Shown here: piece after piece, positions 1 through 11,737 of the stretch
Layout of the letters: each line of letters starts with the position of its first letter
How positions within the stretch are numbered: position 1 is the first letter of the stretch
Source: Delftia tsuruhatensis
GTDB taxonomy: Bacteria; Pseudomonadota; Gammaproteobacteria; Burkholderiales; Burkholderiaceae_C
Direction: 5' to 3'
Length of the DNA: 64,000 nucleotides
Assembly (NCBI RefSeq): GCF_903815225.1
Contig: NZ_LR813084.1
Location: 1,778,501-1,842,500, forward strand
Notes under the pieces: generated by a model
Seen by the model: only the letters and a program-made list of their open reading frames with translations
Database searches by the model: none
What the model was told of the DNA's origin: nothing
Position numbers and translations under genes: made by a program

Positions 1-1
1 C

Positions 2-1480
2 TCCGAGATCTTCATGCCCTCCGGAAACGGCCTGGTCCCGGTCACCATGGGCGGCAACCCCGTCAAGTCCGACGTGGACAGCCTGGGCATGCGCCTGGCG
101 CTGACGCCCAACCGCTATCACGACATCACGCTGGACATCGATGCGGGCCGCCAGACCTATGACAACTCGCGCGGCCAGCTCGGTACGCTGGGCCTGCAGG
201 GAGGCTACGGCCCCGAGCAGAAATACAACCGCGACCAGTTCACGCTGGCCCATACCGGCCGCTACGGCTTCGGAACCTGGGACACCAGCTTCATGGTCAA
301 CCGCACCGAGACCCTGGGCCGCACCATCCCTCCGGGAACGCCGGGTGCGACGCCGGGCGCCGCGCGCACGCTGGAAGTGGAAAGCAAGGTGCTGGACAGC
401 AAGCTCGTCCTGCCCTGGGGCAGCCACCTGACCACGCTGGGCGGCCAGTGGTGGGATGCCGAGATGAAGGACGGTGTGGCGCCGAGCAAGTTCGCCTTCA
501 CGCAGAAGGCCCTGTTTGCCGAGGACGAATGGAGCCTGACCGATGCCTTCAAGCTCACGCTGGGCGCCCGCTACGACCGCCACAGCCTGTTCGGCGGCAA
601 GCTCAGCCCGCGCATCTACGGCGTCTGGAACGCCGCGCCGCAGTGGACGGTCAAGGGCGGCATCAGCAACGGCTACAAGACGCCGCGCGTGGAGCAGCTG
701 GCGCCCGGCATCAACGGCTTCGGCCAGCAGGGCCGTCTGCCGCTGGTGGGCAGCCCCAATCTCAAGCCCGAGACCAGTCGCACCACCGAGCTGGGCGTGT
801 ACTTCGACAGCCCCACGGGCTTTGCGGCCAGCGCCACGGTGTTCAACAACGAGTTCAAGGACAAGATCACCAGCGGGCCTGGCCTGCTCAACTGCGACTT
901 TGCTGCGGCCCCCAATCGCCCTGGCTGCGTGAGCTTCGGCACATGGCCCCTGGTGGATACCTTCGGCCAGTCCATCAACGTGGACGAGGCCGTCACGCGC
1001 GGCCTGGAGCTGAGCACGCGCGTGCCGCTGGCCCAGGGCTGGAACGCCACGGCCAACTACACCTTCACCAAGAGCGAGCAAAAGAGCGGCCCCAACCAGG
1101 GCCGCCCGCTGACCGACACGCCCAGGCACGCGCTCAACGCCCGCCTGAACTGGGCGCCCGGCGCCCAGTGGAACCTGTGGCTGCGCGCCGAGTATCGCAG
1201 CGAGCGTTTCCGCGATCCCGGCACCAGCGCCGGCTCCCAGGCGGCCAAGGCCGTGCTGGGTGACTTCAAGCCCTACACCCAGTTCCACCTGGGCGGCAGC
1301 TACCGCGTGAACAAGCAGTTCACCATCAACGCGGCCATCTACAACCTGTTCAACAAGGACTTCCTGGACTACCAGCCGTACACGGTGCCGGGCCAGCGCC
1401 CCACCGTGGAATGGCGCAACCGCTACGTCAACAACATGGAAGGCCGCCGTCTCTGGGTTTCGGCCAACTACGAGTTCTGA
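2..1480 (+). CDS. TonB-dependent outer-membrane receptor, 3' part only
   Basis: Partial gene: the frame is open from the first bases of the window, so the signal peptide, plug domain and first barrel strands lie upstream. The 492 visible residues alternate short polar and aromatic segments as in a 22-strand TonB-dependent barrel. They contain the conserved late-barrel stretch with KPETS and TELGV, and end in YEF, the terminal aromatic residue used for outer-membrane insertion. Such receptors import ferric siderophores, haem, cobalamin or other scarce ligands using TonB energy. The ligand cannot be told from this part. The stop overlaps the end of the convergent reductase gene by 13 bases. Confidence 0.9.
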   Translation, partial: SEIFMPSGNGLVPVTMGGNPVKSDVDSLGMRLALTPNRYHDITLDIDAGRQTYDNSRGQLGTLGLQGGYGPEQKYNRDQFTLAHTGRYGFGTWDTSFMVNRTETLGRTIPPGTPGATPGAARTLEVESKVLDSKLVLPWGSHLTTLGGQWWDAEMKDGVAPSKFAFTQKALFAEDEWSLTDAFKLTLGARYDRHSLFGGKLSPRIYGVWNAAPQWTVKGGISNGYKTPRVEQLAPGINGFGQQGRLPLVGSPNLKPETSRTTELGVYFDSPTGFAASATVFNNEFKDKITSGPGLLNCDFAAAPNRPGCVSFGTWPLVDTFGQSINVDEAVTRGLELSTRVPLAQGWNATANYTFTKSEQKSGPNQGRPLTDTPRHALNARLNWAPGAQWNLWLRAEYRSERFRDPGTSAGSQAAKAVLGDFKPYTQFHLGGSYRVNKQFTINAAIYNLFNKDFLDYQPYTVPGQRPTVEWRNRYVNNMEGRRLWVSANYEF

Positions 1481-2430
1481 GATGCAGGGCTGGTCTGTCC
1501 GCGTGACGGTGCCAGCCTGACCAGCACCTGCAGCGCACGGTTCAGCGGCGTGGCCACGCCCAGGGCCTCGCCGCGCCGCACCACGTAGCCGTTCAGGTGG
1601 TCGATTTCGCTGGGCTTGCCCAGCGCCAGGTCCTGGGCAGTGGACGAGAACTGGCCCGGCATGGTGGCCGGCAGGCCCCGCACGGCAGCGGGCACGTCGC
1701 CGGGCAGGGCCACGCCGTCGGCCCTTGCCACGGCCAGGCATTCGGCCACCACGTCGTCCACCACGTCCGCCACGCCGGGCGCCTGCACCAGCGGGCCGTA
1801 GGGCAGCTGGCACAGCGCCGACAGCGCGTTGTAGGCGCAGTTGATCACCAGCTTGGCCCACAGCGCGCCGCGTACATCGGGCGATACCTGCACGGCAATG
1901 CCCGCCGCGCCAAATTGCAGGGCCACCTGTTCGCTGAGTGCAGACGGCGCGATGACCAGCTCGCCACGCCCGAAGTGGCGCACATGGCCGGGACCGGCCA
2001 TGGCCGTGGCCACATAGACCACGGCGGCCGCCACGGCCACGGACGAGCCCAGCACGGCGCGCACGCGCTCGTCGTTGTCCACGCCGTTTTGCATGGTCAG
2101 CACCAGGGCGCCCGGCGCCAGGTGCGGCTGCATCTCGCGGGCCGCCTCCTCGGTGGCCGTGGACTTGACGCAGAACATCACCACATCGGCATCGCGCACG
2201 GCGCTGGCCTCGGTCGATGCCTGCATGGGGACCTGCACGTCCAGCGCCGCCGTCTGCAGCCGCAGGCCATGCTGCTGAACGGCCTGCACATGGGCGGGAC
2301 GGCCAATCAGCGTGACCTGGTGACCGGCGCGCGCCAGCAGTGCGCCGAAATAGCAGCCCACGGCGCCTGCGCCCATGACGGCGATGCGCAACTGCGGCGC
2401 GGTGGTGGCGGTGGCGGAAGAAGAGTCCAT
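1468..2430 (-). CDS. 2-dehydropantoate 2-reductase family protein (PanE/ApbA)
   Basis: A 320-residue protein starting at MDSSSAT; an earlier in-frame ATG at 2484 would add 18 unconserved residues. Residues 13-30 hold the Rossmann glycine motif VMGAGAVGCYFG for NADPH. Further on are the family motifs MQNGVDN, the lysine in LWAKLVIN, and EIDHLNGYV. PanE reduces ketopantoate to pantoate on the way to coenzyme A. Many members of this family act on other 2-keto acids, and no pantothenate gene is nearby, so the substrate is unproven. It is convergent with the receptor gene and about 100 bases downstream of gabD on the same strand. Confidence 0.8.
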   Translation of the reverse strand: MDSSSATATTAPQLRIAVMGAGAVGCYFGALLARAGHQVTLIGRPAHVQAVQQHGLRLQTAALDVQVPMQASTEASAVRDADVVMFCVKSTATEEAAREMQPHLAPGALVLTMQNGVDNDERVRAVLGSSVAVAAAVVYVATAMAGPGHVRHFGRGELVIAPSALSEQVALQFGAAGIAVQVSPDVRGALWAKLVINCAYNALSALCQLPYGPLVQAPGVADVVDDVVAECLAVARADGVALPGDVPAAVRGLPATMPGQFSSTAQDLALGKPSEIDHLNGYVVRRGEALGVATPLNRALQVLVRLAPSRGQTSPASQNS

Positions 2431-2531
2431 GGTGGAGGTCGCATGAGCCTGGAAGGGTGTCCAGTCTAGCCAAGCCTCCATCAAAGGCCCATGCCGTCTT
2501 CCCTGTGGGGCCGCCTACCGTGGCTCGTGGC

Positions 2532-3989
2532 TCATGCCGTCTGCAGGCACAGGTACTTGGTCTCCAGGTATTCCTCGATGCCGTGGCGCGAGCCTTCCCG
2601 GCCCAGCCCTGACTGCTTGACGCCGCCGAAGGGCGCGACCTCGTTGGAGATCAGGCCGGTGTTGATGCCCACCATGCCGTATTCGAGCGCTCGGGACACG
2701 CGCCAGATGCGGCGATGGTCATTGGTGAACAGATAGGCGGCCAGGCCGTAGATGGTGTCGTTGGCGCGGCGCACCACCTCCTGCTCGTCATGGAAGCGGA
2801 ACAGCGGCGCCAGCGGGCCGAAGGTCTCTTCCTCGCAGACCAGCATGCTGTCGTCCACGTCGGCCAGCAGCGTGGGCTCGAAGAACAGCTGACCGGGCAC
2901 GGGGCGCCTGCCGCCGGCCAGCAGGCGTGCGCCCTTGGACAGCGCGTCGGCCACATGGCTTTCCACCTTCTGCACGGCGGCCTCATTGATCAGCGGCCCA
3001 TGCGTCACGCCGGGCTCCAGCCCGTTGCCGACCTTGAACCCGGCCATGGCCAGCGCCAGGCGGCGCGCGAGTTCGTCGTGGATGCGGTCATGTACATAGA
3101 TGCGGTTGGCGCAGACGCAGGTCTGGCCCGCGTTGCGGAACTTGGAGGCGACGATGCCGGCCACGGCCTGGTCCAGGTCCGCGTCATCGAAGACGATGAG
3201 TGGCGCGTTGCCGCCCAGCTCCAGCGACAGCTTCTTGACCGTGTCGCTGCACTGGCGCATCAGCAGCCGGCCCGTGGCGGTCGAGCCGGTGAAGCTGAGC
3301 TTGCGCACGACGGGGCTTTCGGTCAGCGCCTGGCCCACGGCCTGCGGGTGGCCCGTCAGCACCTGGAACACGCCGGCGGGAATGCCGGCCTCCTCGGCCA
3401 GCACCGCCAGGGCCAGCGCCGTGAACGGCGTGCTCTCGGCCGGCTTGACCAGCATGGTGCAGCCGGCGGCCAGGGCGGGGCCGGCCTTGCGCGTGATCAT
3501 GGCGGCCGGGAAGTTCCAGGGCGTGATGGCGGCGCACACGCCGATGGGCTCGCGCAGCGTGAGCAACTGCTGGCCGGCATTGGGGGATTGCAGCAGTTCG
3601 CCGTCGACGCGCTTGCCTTCCTCGGCGAACCATTCGATGAAGGAGGCCGCATAGGCGATCTCGCCACGCGACTCGGCCAGGGGCTTGCCCTGCTCCAGCG
3701 TCATCAGGCGTGCGAGGTCCTCCTGGTGGGCCAGCATCAGCTCGAACCAGCGGTGCAGCAGGGCGGCGCGCTGCTTGCCCGTCAGGGCGGCCCAGGAGGG
3801 CAGGGCGTGCTCGGCTGCGGCGATGGCGGCCGTGGTGTCCTGCTGGGTGAGTGCGGGCACTCGGCCCAGGCGCTCGCCTGTGGCGGGATTGAAGACATCG
3901 ATGGCCGGGCCGGATCCCACGGGGTGCCAGCCTTCGGCGAGCAGGCAGGCCTGGCGGAACAGATCGGGGCGTTGCAGGGAAAGATTCAT
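2532..3989 (-). CDS. gabD: Succinate-semialdehyde dehydrogenase (NAD(P)+)
   Basis: A 485-residue aldehyde dehydrogenase, the usual GabD length (E. coli 482). It has the PWNFP cofactor-site motif at about 157-161, GSTATG at 235-240, the general base Glu257 in LELGG, and the nucleophile Cys291 in GQTCVCANRI, a typical SSADH setting. It oxidises succinate semialdehyde to succinate, the second step of GABA degradation. The start at MNLSLQ is 19 bases after the gabT stop, so the two genes form one unit; a longer open frame upstream is gabT read out of phase. Assignment as SSADH rests on motif context plus gabT and the GabR-type regulator. Confidence 0.92.
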   Translation of the reverse strand: MNLSLQRPDLFRQACLLAEGWHPVGSGPAIDVFNPATGERLGRVPALTQQDTTAAIAAAEHALPSWAALTGKQRAALLHRWFELMLAHQEDLARLMTLEQGKPLAESRGEIAYAASFIEWFAEEGKRVDGELLQSPNAGQQLLTLREPIGVCAAITPWNFPAAMITRKAGPALAAGCTMLVKPAESTPFTALALAVLAEEAGIPAGVFQVLTGHPQAVGQALTESPVVRKLSFTGSTATGRLLMRQCSDTVKKLSLELGGNAPLIVFDDADLDQAVAGIVASKFRNAGQTCVCANRIYVHDRIHDELARRLALAMAGFKVGNGLEPGVTHGPLINEAAVQKVESHVADALSKGARLLAGGRRPVPGQLFFEPTLLADVDDSMLVCEEETFGPLAPLFRFHDEQEVVRRANDTIYGLAAYLFTNDHRRIWRVSRALEYGMVGINTGLISNEVAPFGGVKQSGLGREGSRHGIEEYLETKYLCLQTA

Positions 3990-4008
3990 GGGGACTCTTG
4001 GGACAGGT

Positions 4009-5301
4009 TTATGCGGCGACTGTCTGGGGGGCGGTGTGGACGATGGCCTGCTCGATGATGTCCAGTGCCTCGTCGAACAGGGCGTCCGCAATCGTGAGCG
4101 GGTAGAGGAACCGGATGGCATTGCCGTAGAGGCCGCAGGTCAGCAGCAGCAGGCCCTGCTCCTGCGCGTGCCGGACGATGGCGGACACGCGCTGCGCGTC
4201 GGGTGCGCCGGTGCCCGGGTCGCGCAGTTCCACGGCCAGCATCGATCCCAGTCCGCGCACCTCGGCCAGGCCGGCATCCTGCTTCTGGCGGGCATGCAGC
4301 CGTGCGCGCAGCCGGTCGCCAAGCACCTGGGCGCGCTGGCACAGCTGCTCTTCGTCGATGACGTCGAGCACGGCATGGGCCGCCGCCACCGCCAGCGGAT
4401 TGCCCGCATAGGTGCCGCCCAGGCCGCCGGGGGCCGGCGCGTCCATGACGGCGGCACGGCCCACCACGCCCGAGATCGGCAGGCCGCCGCCCAGGCTCTT
4501 GGCCATGGTGATCAGGTCGGCCTTGACGCGGTGGTGCTCCATGGCGAACAGCCTGCCCGTGCGCGCGAAGCCGGTTTGCACCTCGTCGGCGATCAGCAGC
4601 ATGCCGTGCTGGTCGCACAGGGCGCGCAGGCCTTCGAACAAGGCGGCGGGCACGGGATTGAAGCCGCCCTCACCCTGCACGGGTTCCACGATGATGGCGG
4701 CCACCCGTTGCGGATCCACCGAGGTCTTGAGCAGCATGGCGATGGCATCCAGCGACTGCTGCACGCTCACGCCGGCCTGCACGCTGGGGAAGGGCGCATG
4801 GAAGACCTCGCCCGGCATGGGCCCGAAGCCCTGTTTGTAGGGTGCCACCTTGCCCGTCAGCGCCATGCCCAGCTGGGTGCGGCCGTGGAAAGCGCCCTGG
4901 AAGGCGATCACGGCGGAGCGGCCCGTGGCGTTGCGCGCGATCTTGACGGCGTTTTCCACGGCCTCGGCGCCCGTGGTGAAGAAAGCTGTCTTGGCGGGGC
5001 CGTCGATGGGGGCCAGCGCGTTGATGCGCTCGGCCAGTGCGATGGCACTTTCGTAGGGGACGATCTGGAATGCCGTGTGCGTGAAGCGTTCGAGCTGCTG
5101 CTGCACCGCCTGCACCACGCGCGGGTGGCGGTGGCCGGTGTTGAGCACGGCGATGCCGGCGGCGAAGTCGATGTACTGGCGGCCTTCGGCATCCGTCAGC
5201 AGGGCGTTGTCGGCCTGCACGGCATGGAAGCCGCACATCACGCCCACGCCACGGGGCATGGCGGCGATGCGGCGGTTCTGGAGTTGCTGGTTGGTGGACA
5301 T
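4009..5301 (-). CDS. gabT: 4-aminobutyrate aminotransferase
   Basis: A 430-residue class III PLP aminotransferase. Visible are TGAEAVENAVK for cofactor phosphate binding, Asp239 in IADEVQTG, and the Schiff-base Lys268 in TMAKSLGGG, all in the arrangement of GabT. It transfers the amino group of GABA to 2-oxoglutarate, giving succinate semialdehyde for GabD. The start at MSTNQQ follows GGAGA at a good distance; the frame extending further upstream is non-coding. First gene of the gabTD unit, divergent from a MocR/GabR-type gene, which strongly suggests control by that regulator in response to GABA. Confidence 0.93.
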   Translation of the reverse strand: MSTNQQLQNRRIAAMPRGVGVMCGFHAVQADNALLTDAEGRQYIDFAAGIAVLNTGHRHPRVVQAVQQQLERFTHTAFQIVPYESAIALAERINALAPIDGPAKTAFFTTGAEAVENAVKIARNATGRSAVIAFQGAFHGRTQLGMALTGKVAPYKQGFGPMPGEVFHAPFPSVQAGVSVQQSLDAIAMLLKTSVDPQRVAAIIVEPVQGEGGFNPVPAALFEGLRALCDQHGMLLIADEVQTGFARTGRLFAMEHHRVKADLITMAKSLGGGLPISGVVGRAAVMDAPAPGGLGGTYAGNPLAVAAAHAVLDVIDEEQLCQRAQVLGDRLRARLHARQKQDAGLAEVRGLGSMLAVELRDPGTGAPDAQRVSAIVRHAQEQGLLLLTCGLYGNAIRFLYPLTIADALFDEALDIIEQAIVHTAPQTVAA

Positions 5302-5327
5302 GAAGGAGTCTCCGGTGTGGCTGGGAA

Positions 5328-5408
5328 GGCTCCAGTTATAGTGCCGATTGGATCCTCGAATGGGTCCAGTTATCGGAAGAATGATGGGTCCAATCAGGGC
5401 TCCATCGG
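5328..5408. promoter_or_regulatory. Repeated GGGTCCA-type sites, candidate GabR operator
   Basis: The gabT/regulator gap holds repeats of one motif: GGCTCCAGTTAT at 5328-5339, its inverted relative GATTGGATC at 5346-5354, GGGTCCAGTTATC at 5362-5374, GGGTCCAATC at 5386-5395, and a weaker GGCTCCATC at 5399-5407. Direct repeats in a divergent gap are how MocR/GabR proteins bind. On the minus strand TATAAC (5340-5335) could be the gabT -10; no good -35 precedes it, as expected for an activated promoter. Binding by the neighbouring regulator is inferred. Confidence 0.6.
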
Positions 5409-5444
5409 CGCAGGAAAGACACAAGGCAGGCACAAGGCACAGGC

Positions 5445-6953
5445 ATGGCAAAACCCTCCGTATGCACGGACCTCATCCAGCAGATGGGCTGGCGGGACAT
5501 GGGCGCTGAAGGCGACCCGCTCAATCGCCGGCTCTACCATGCCATCCGCCATGTCATAGACAGCGGTGCGCTGGGGCCGCGCAGCCGTCTGCCCGCGTCG
5601 CGGGACCTCGCACGGGAACTGGCGGTCTCGCGCAACACGGTCAACCATGCGTATGAGCAGTTGCAGGTGGAGGGCTATGTCCATGGCCAGGTGGGCAGCG
5701 GCACCTATGTGGCGGACATCCTTCCCTCGGCCCTGCTGGCTACCGGTGGACGAAAGCCCTCGGTGCGCGGCACCGGGCCGACCGAACGCCTGGCAGGCCT
5801 GTCCCGGCAGGCCGAGGCGCTGCTGGCGCACGCCTCGGCCTCCGACAGGCAGTGGGGCGCCTTCATGCCTGGCGTTCCCGATGTGACCCTGTTCCCGCGC
5901 GCCGTCTATGCCCGCATCCATCACCGCCTGCTGCGCCACGCCGGTCCGCAATTGCTGACCTACGGCACGCGTGGCGGCGTGGACCCGCTCAAGCAGGCCT
6001 TGAGCGGACATTTGCGGGTGGCGCGCTCGGTGCATTGCGAGGCCGGGCAGATCCTGGTCACCGAGGGGGTGCACCAGGCCATCGATCTGGTGGTGCGCAG
6101 CCTGACCAATCCCGGTGACTGTGTCTGGATGGAGGAGCCTGGATATTGGGGCATCGCCAATGTGCTGCGCATGCAGCACGGGCTGGACATGCGCAGCGTG
6201 CCCGTGGACGAGGAGGGCATGCAATTGCCCGAAGGCCTGCCCGTGCCCCGGCTGATCTTCGTCACGCCTTCGCACCAATATCCGCTGGGAGCCGTCATGA
6301 GCATGGCGCGGCGCCGTGCGCTGATTGCCTATGCGCGCAGGGTGGGTGCCTGGATCGTCGAGGATGACTACGACAGCGAGTTCCGCTTCTCGGGCAGCCC
6401 CGTGCCCAGCATGCAGGGCATGGAGGAGGACGCACCGGTGATCTACATCGGAACCTTCAGCAAGACGCTGTACCCGGGCCTGCGCATGGGCTACATGGTG
6501 CTGCCGCCCTCCCTGGGGCCGGCGTTGCAGACGCTGCATGCCGAACTGTACCGTGAAGGCCATCAGCTCAGCCAGCACGTGGTGGCCGAACTGATCGGCG
6601 AAGGCCATTACGCCGCCCACATCCGCAAGATGCGCCTGCTCTACGGCAAGCGCCGCAGGATGCTGCTGGGCCTGATCGAGCGCTACCTGGGCGCTGCCTA
6701 CCTGCCCTGGGTGGAAAGCGATGCGGGTCTGCACTTCGTCATGCCGCTGCCGGGCTTGCAGGACGATGTGGCGCTGGCCCGCGACCTTCGGCAGGCCGAT
6801 GTTCTCGTCAAGCCGCTCTCGCGCTATTACGCAGGGCCTGGCAAGCGGTACGGCCTGCTGCTGGGCTACGCCTGTGTGGCCGAGCATGAAATGGGTACGG
6901 CGTTCTTCCGGATGCTGGCGGTGCTGCGTGCAAGCCGGGTGGCGCGTGCCTGA
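5445..6953 (+). CDS. gabR: MocR/GabR-type transcriptional regulator (GntR wHTH plus aminotransferase-like domain)
   Basis: A 502-residue two-domain regulator. Residues 25-95 form a GntR winged helix with LPASRDLARELAVSRNTV as the recognition region. Residues 115-500 resemble a fold type I aminotransferase, with DDYDSEF at about 307-313 and the PLP lysine Lys340 in TFSKTLYPG. In Bacillus GabR, PLP and GABA bind this domain and switch on gabTD while the protein represses its own gene. The divergent gabTD genes make the same role likely here. A perfect match to a relative such as PdxR or TauR cannot be excluded from sequence alone. A short hairpin follows the gene at 6991. Confidence 0.85.
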   Translation: MAKPSVCTDLIQQMGWRDMGAEGDPLNRRLYHAIRHVIDSGALGPRSRLPASRDLARELAVSRNTVNHAYEQLQVEGYVHGQVGSGTYVADILPSALLATGGRKPSVRGTGPTERLAGLSRQAEALLAHASASDRQWGAFMPGVPDVTLFPRAVYARIHHRLLRHAGPQLLTYGTRGGVDPLKQALSGHLRVARSVHCEAGQILVTEGVHQAIDLVVRSLTNPGDCVWMEEPGYWGIANVLRMQHGLDMRSVPVDEEGMQLPEGLPVPRLIFVTPSHQYPLGAVMSMARRRALIAYARRVGAWIVEDDYDSEFRFSGSPVPSMQGMEEDAPVIYIGTFSKTLYPGLRMGYMVLPPSLGPALQTLHAELYREGHQLSQHVVAELIGEGHYAAHIRKMRLLYGKRRRMLLGLIERYLGAAYLPWVESDAGLHFVMPLPGLQDDVALARDLRQADVLVKPLSRYYAGPGKRYGLLLGYACVAEHEMGTAFFRMLAVLRASRVARA

Positions 6954-6990
6954 CTCCAGGACTTCGTCGCCCTCCGGCGCCGCATAAAAC

Positions 6991-7020
6991 AAAAGCCCCA
7001 CACGGAAGTGCGGGGCTTTT
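6991..7020. terminator. Bidirectional Rho-independent terminator between gabR and rpoD
   Basis: AAAAGCCCCACAC, a GGAA loop and GTGCGGGGCTTTT form a stem with one mismatch, flanked by A and T runs on both sides. It serves the two convergent genes. Confidence 0.85.
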
Positions 7021-7062
7021 GCATGGGAGGCTGCTGCCGGTCGGGGCCGGCATGCCAGGCGC

Positions 7063-9474
<2,412 letters not shown>

Positions 9475-9700
9475 GAACACCTCACGGTCAGGAGCGAACA
9501 CACACAAAACGGAAACTCAAACAAGCGCCGGCGAGGCGCGCGCGGACATGCTGTGCCCGCCAGGGAAGCAGAAAAAATCCAGGCAAGATGTCTGGGCGAA
9601 CATTTGGTGTGCAGTCCTTGCGGGATATTGGGCCGTGCAGTTGCTGCCAATCACGTGATTTCATCACGGGGCCCGGGCCGGAGGTGCTGCTGTCGCTCTT

Positions 9701-9748
9701 GCCGATAGCCCTTAATTATATCGGCTTATCTCGATTTCAAGAGGCAGA
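9701..9748 (-). promoter_or_regulatory. Candidate rpoD promoter and inverted repeat at the end of dnaG
   Basis: On the minus strand, a perfect TATAAT (9720-9715) lies just after dnaG and sits inside a perfect 7-bp inverted repeat, GCCGATA at 9725-9719 with TATCGGC at 9707-9701. CTTGAAA lies upstream within the last dnaG codons, but only 14 bases from TATAAT, short for sigma-70 and closer to a heat-shock layout. It could drive rpoD separately from dnaG. The 9475-9700 stretch is otherwise featureless leader. Confidence 0.45.
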
Positions 9749-11737
9749 GCGCATCTGGTTTTCCAGGGCCTGTTGTCGGGCATAGAGGTCGCGCAGGCGC
9801 TGGGCGGCGCTGGGGTCGCGCGCCATGTCGCGTACCGCTTCCTCGATCTGGGCCTTGATGTGATCGATGACGATGCGGTTGAGCACGCCGCGCAGTTCGC
9901 GGCGCAGCTCCGGCAGCTCGCCCTCCGGATGGGCATGGGGGCCGCTCATGAGCTTGTCGGCCAGGGCCTCATGGGGCAGGCCGCGCAACTGCTCGCGCAG
10001 CAGGGCGAAGGGCCGCGGGCCCGATTCCTGGAACAGCGATTCCATCCACCGGAACAAGGCGCCATGGCTGCCCGCGCAGCGGGCCAGCGCCTCGAAGTCC
10101 TCGTGGGTGAGCTCCTCCATGAACTCCATGTGGGCCATCAACAGGCGAGCTGCCTGATCGGTGCGCGTGGCAGGGGTGCCGCGCGGGCCGATGGGCGGCG
10201 GGTTGAAGTCGCCGCGGCCGCCCTTGTCCCAGGGCTTGCGGCTCCAGGGCTTCCTGCCCCCGCGCCCGGGCTCGCCGCCACGCCAGCCGCCAGCCGCGCC
10301 GCCCTGTCCGCTGCGCCCGGGCCAGCCCGATGCATCGCCGTATTCCGCAGGATGGCCCCAGTCGGGAGCGGAAGCGTGGCCCGCCTGGCTCGGATGCTGG
10401 GCGGCGGCCACGGAGCCCCGGGCCGGGCCGCCGCGGGCGGCTTCCTGGGACCAGAGGTCGGAGAGGTCGCGTGCGTCCAGTTGCACGAGCCCGGCGATCT
10501 CGCCCAGCAGCTGGCGCTTGAGCGCACCGTCGGGCAGGGCCGTCCACAGCGGGCGGGCGTTGTTGGCCATGTGGGCGCGGCCTTCGGCCTGGCCCAGGTC
10601 GCAGCCTTCGCTGGCGGCTTCGATGAGAAAGCGGCTCAGCGGCAGCGCATCGCCCACATAGCGGGCAAAGGCCTCGCTGCCGTATTCGCGGATGAAGCTG
10701 TCCGGATCATGCTCCGAGGGCAGGAACAGGAATTTGACGCTGCGCGTGTCGCCCGCATAGGGCAGGGCGGCATCCAGCGCCTTGCGTGCCGCGCGCCGGC
10801 CGGCCGCGTCGCCGTCGAAGCTGAAGACCACGGCGTCGGTGAAGCGAAACAGCTTGTGCACATGGTCGGGTGTGCAGGCCGTTCCCAGCGTGGCCACGGC
10901 ATTGGCGAAGCCGAGCTGGGCCAGGGCCACCACGTCCATGTAGCCTTCCGTCACCAGCACGTAGCCCATGTCGCGCAGGGCCGTGCGCGCCTCGAACAGG
11001 CCATAGAGCTCGCGGCCCTTGTGAAAGACCGGGGTTTCGGGCGAGTTGAGGTACTTGGGTTTTTCGTCGCCGAAGACACGTCCGCCGAAGCCTATGCATT
11101 CGCCCTTGACGTTGCGGATGGGGAACATCAGCCGGTCGCGGAAGCGGTCGTAGCGCTTGTTGTCGTCCTCCCCGACGATGACCAGGCCTGACTCCTCCAG
11201 CTGCGGATCGTCGTAGTGGGGGAAGACGCTGGCCAGGGTGCGCCAGCCGGCAGGCGCATAGCCCAGGCCGAAGCGCCGGGCGGTCTCGCCCGAGACGCCC
11301 CGGCGCTTGAGATAGTCGATCGCCTGGGGCGAGGCCTTCAGGTGCTTGCGAAAGGCCTCGCCGGCCTTTTCCAGCACATCGGTGAGCGTGGCCTGTTTCT
11401 GCTTTTGCGCGGCCTGGCGCTCGCGCTCGGCCGGGCTGATGTCGTCCTGCGGCACCTGCAGGCCGACCTGGCCCGCCAGATCCTGCACGGCCTCGACGAA
11501 GCCCATGCCGGCGTGGTCCATCAGAAAGCCGATGGCATTGCCGTTCTTGCCGCAGCCGAAGCAGTGGTAGAACTGCTTGCTGGGGCTCACGGTGAAGGAG
11601 GGCGACTTCTCGCTGTGGAAGGGGCACAGGCCCATGAAGTTGGCTCCGCCCTTCTTGAGCTGCACGTAGCGGCCCACGATGTCGACCACGTCGACGCGCG
11701 AGAGCAATTCCTGGATGAACGATTGGGGGATGGACAC
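9737..11737 (-). CDS. dnaG: DNA primase
   Basis: A 666-residue primase that makes RNA primers for replication. The zinc-binding domain has Cys38, His41, Cys59 and Cys62 (CPFH and CFGCG). The catalytic core includes the TOPRIM signature VTEGYMDV and the metal-binding SFDGDAAG. A Gly/Arg/Pro-rich linker of about 100 residues, roughly 430-530, separates the core from the C-terminal helicase-binding domain; this linker is longer than in E. coli (581 residues in total). The start MSIPQSFIQELL matches family N termini. It lies 60 bases downstream of a sensor-kinase gene and 262 upstream of rpoD. rpsU, usual in this operon, is not present upstream. Confidence 0.97.
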   Translation of the reverse strand: MSIPQSFIQELLSRVDVVDIVGRYVQLKKGGANFMGLCPFHSEKSPSFTVSPSKQFYHCFGCGKNGNAIGFLMDHAGMGFVEAVQDLAGQVGLQVPQDDISPAERERQAAQKQKQATLTDVLEKAGEAFRKHLKASPQAIDYLKRRGVSGETARRFGLGYAPAGWRTLASVFPHYDDPQLEESGLVIVGEDDNKRYDRFRDRLMFPIRNVKGECIGFGGRVFGDEKPKYLNSPETPVFHKGRELYGLFEARTALRDMGYVLVTEGYMDVVALAQLGFANAVATLGTACTPDHVHKLFRFTDAVVFSFDGDAAGRRAARKALDAALPYAGDTRSVKFLFLPSEHDPDSFIREYGSEAFARYVGDALPLSRFLIEAASEGCDLGQAEGRAHMANNARPLWTALPDGALKRQLLGEIAGLVQLDARDLSDLWSQEAARGGPARGSVAAAQHPSQAGHASAPDWGHPAEYGDASGWPGRSGQGGAAGGWRGGEPGRGGRKPWSRKPWDKGGRGDFNPPPIGPRGTPATRTDQAARLLMAHMEFMEELTHEDFEALARCAGSHGALFRWMESLFQESGPRPFALLREQLRGLPHEALADKLMSGPHAHPEGELPELRRELRGVLNRIVIDHIKAQIEEAVRDMARDPSAAQRLRDLYARQQALENQMRSAS

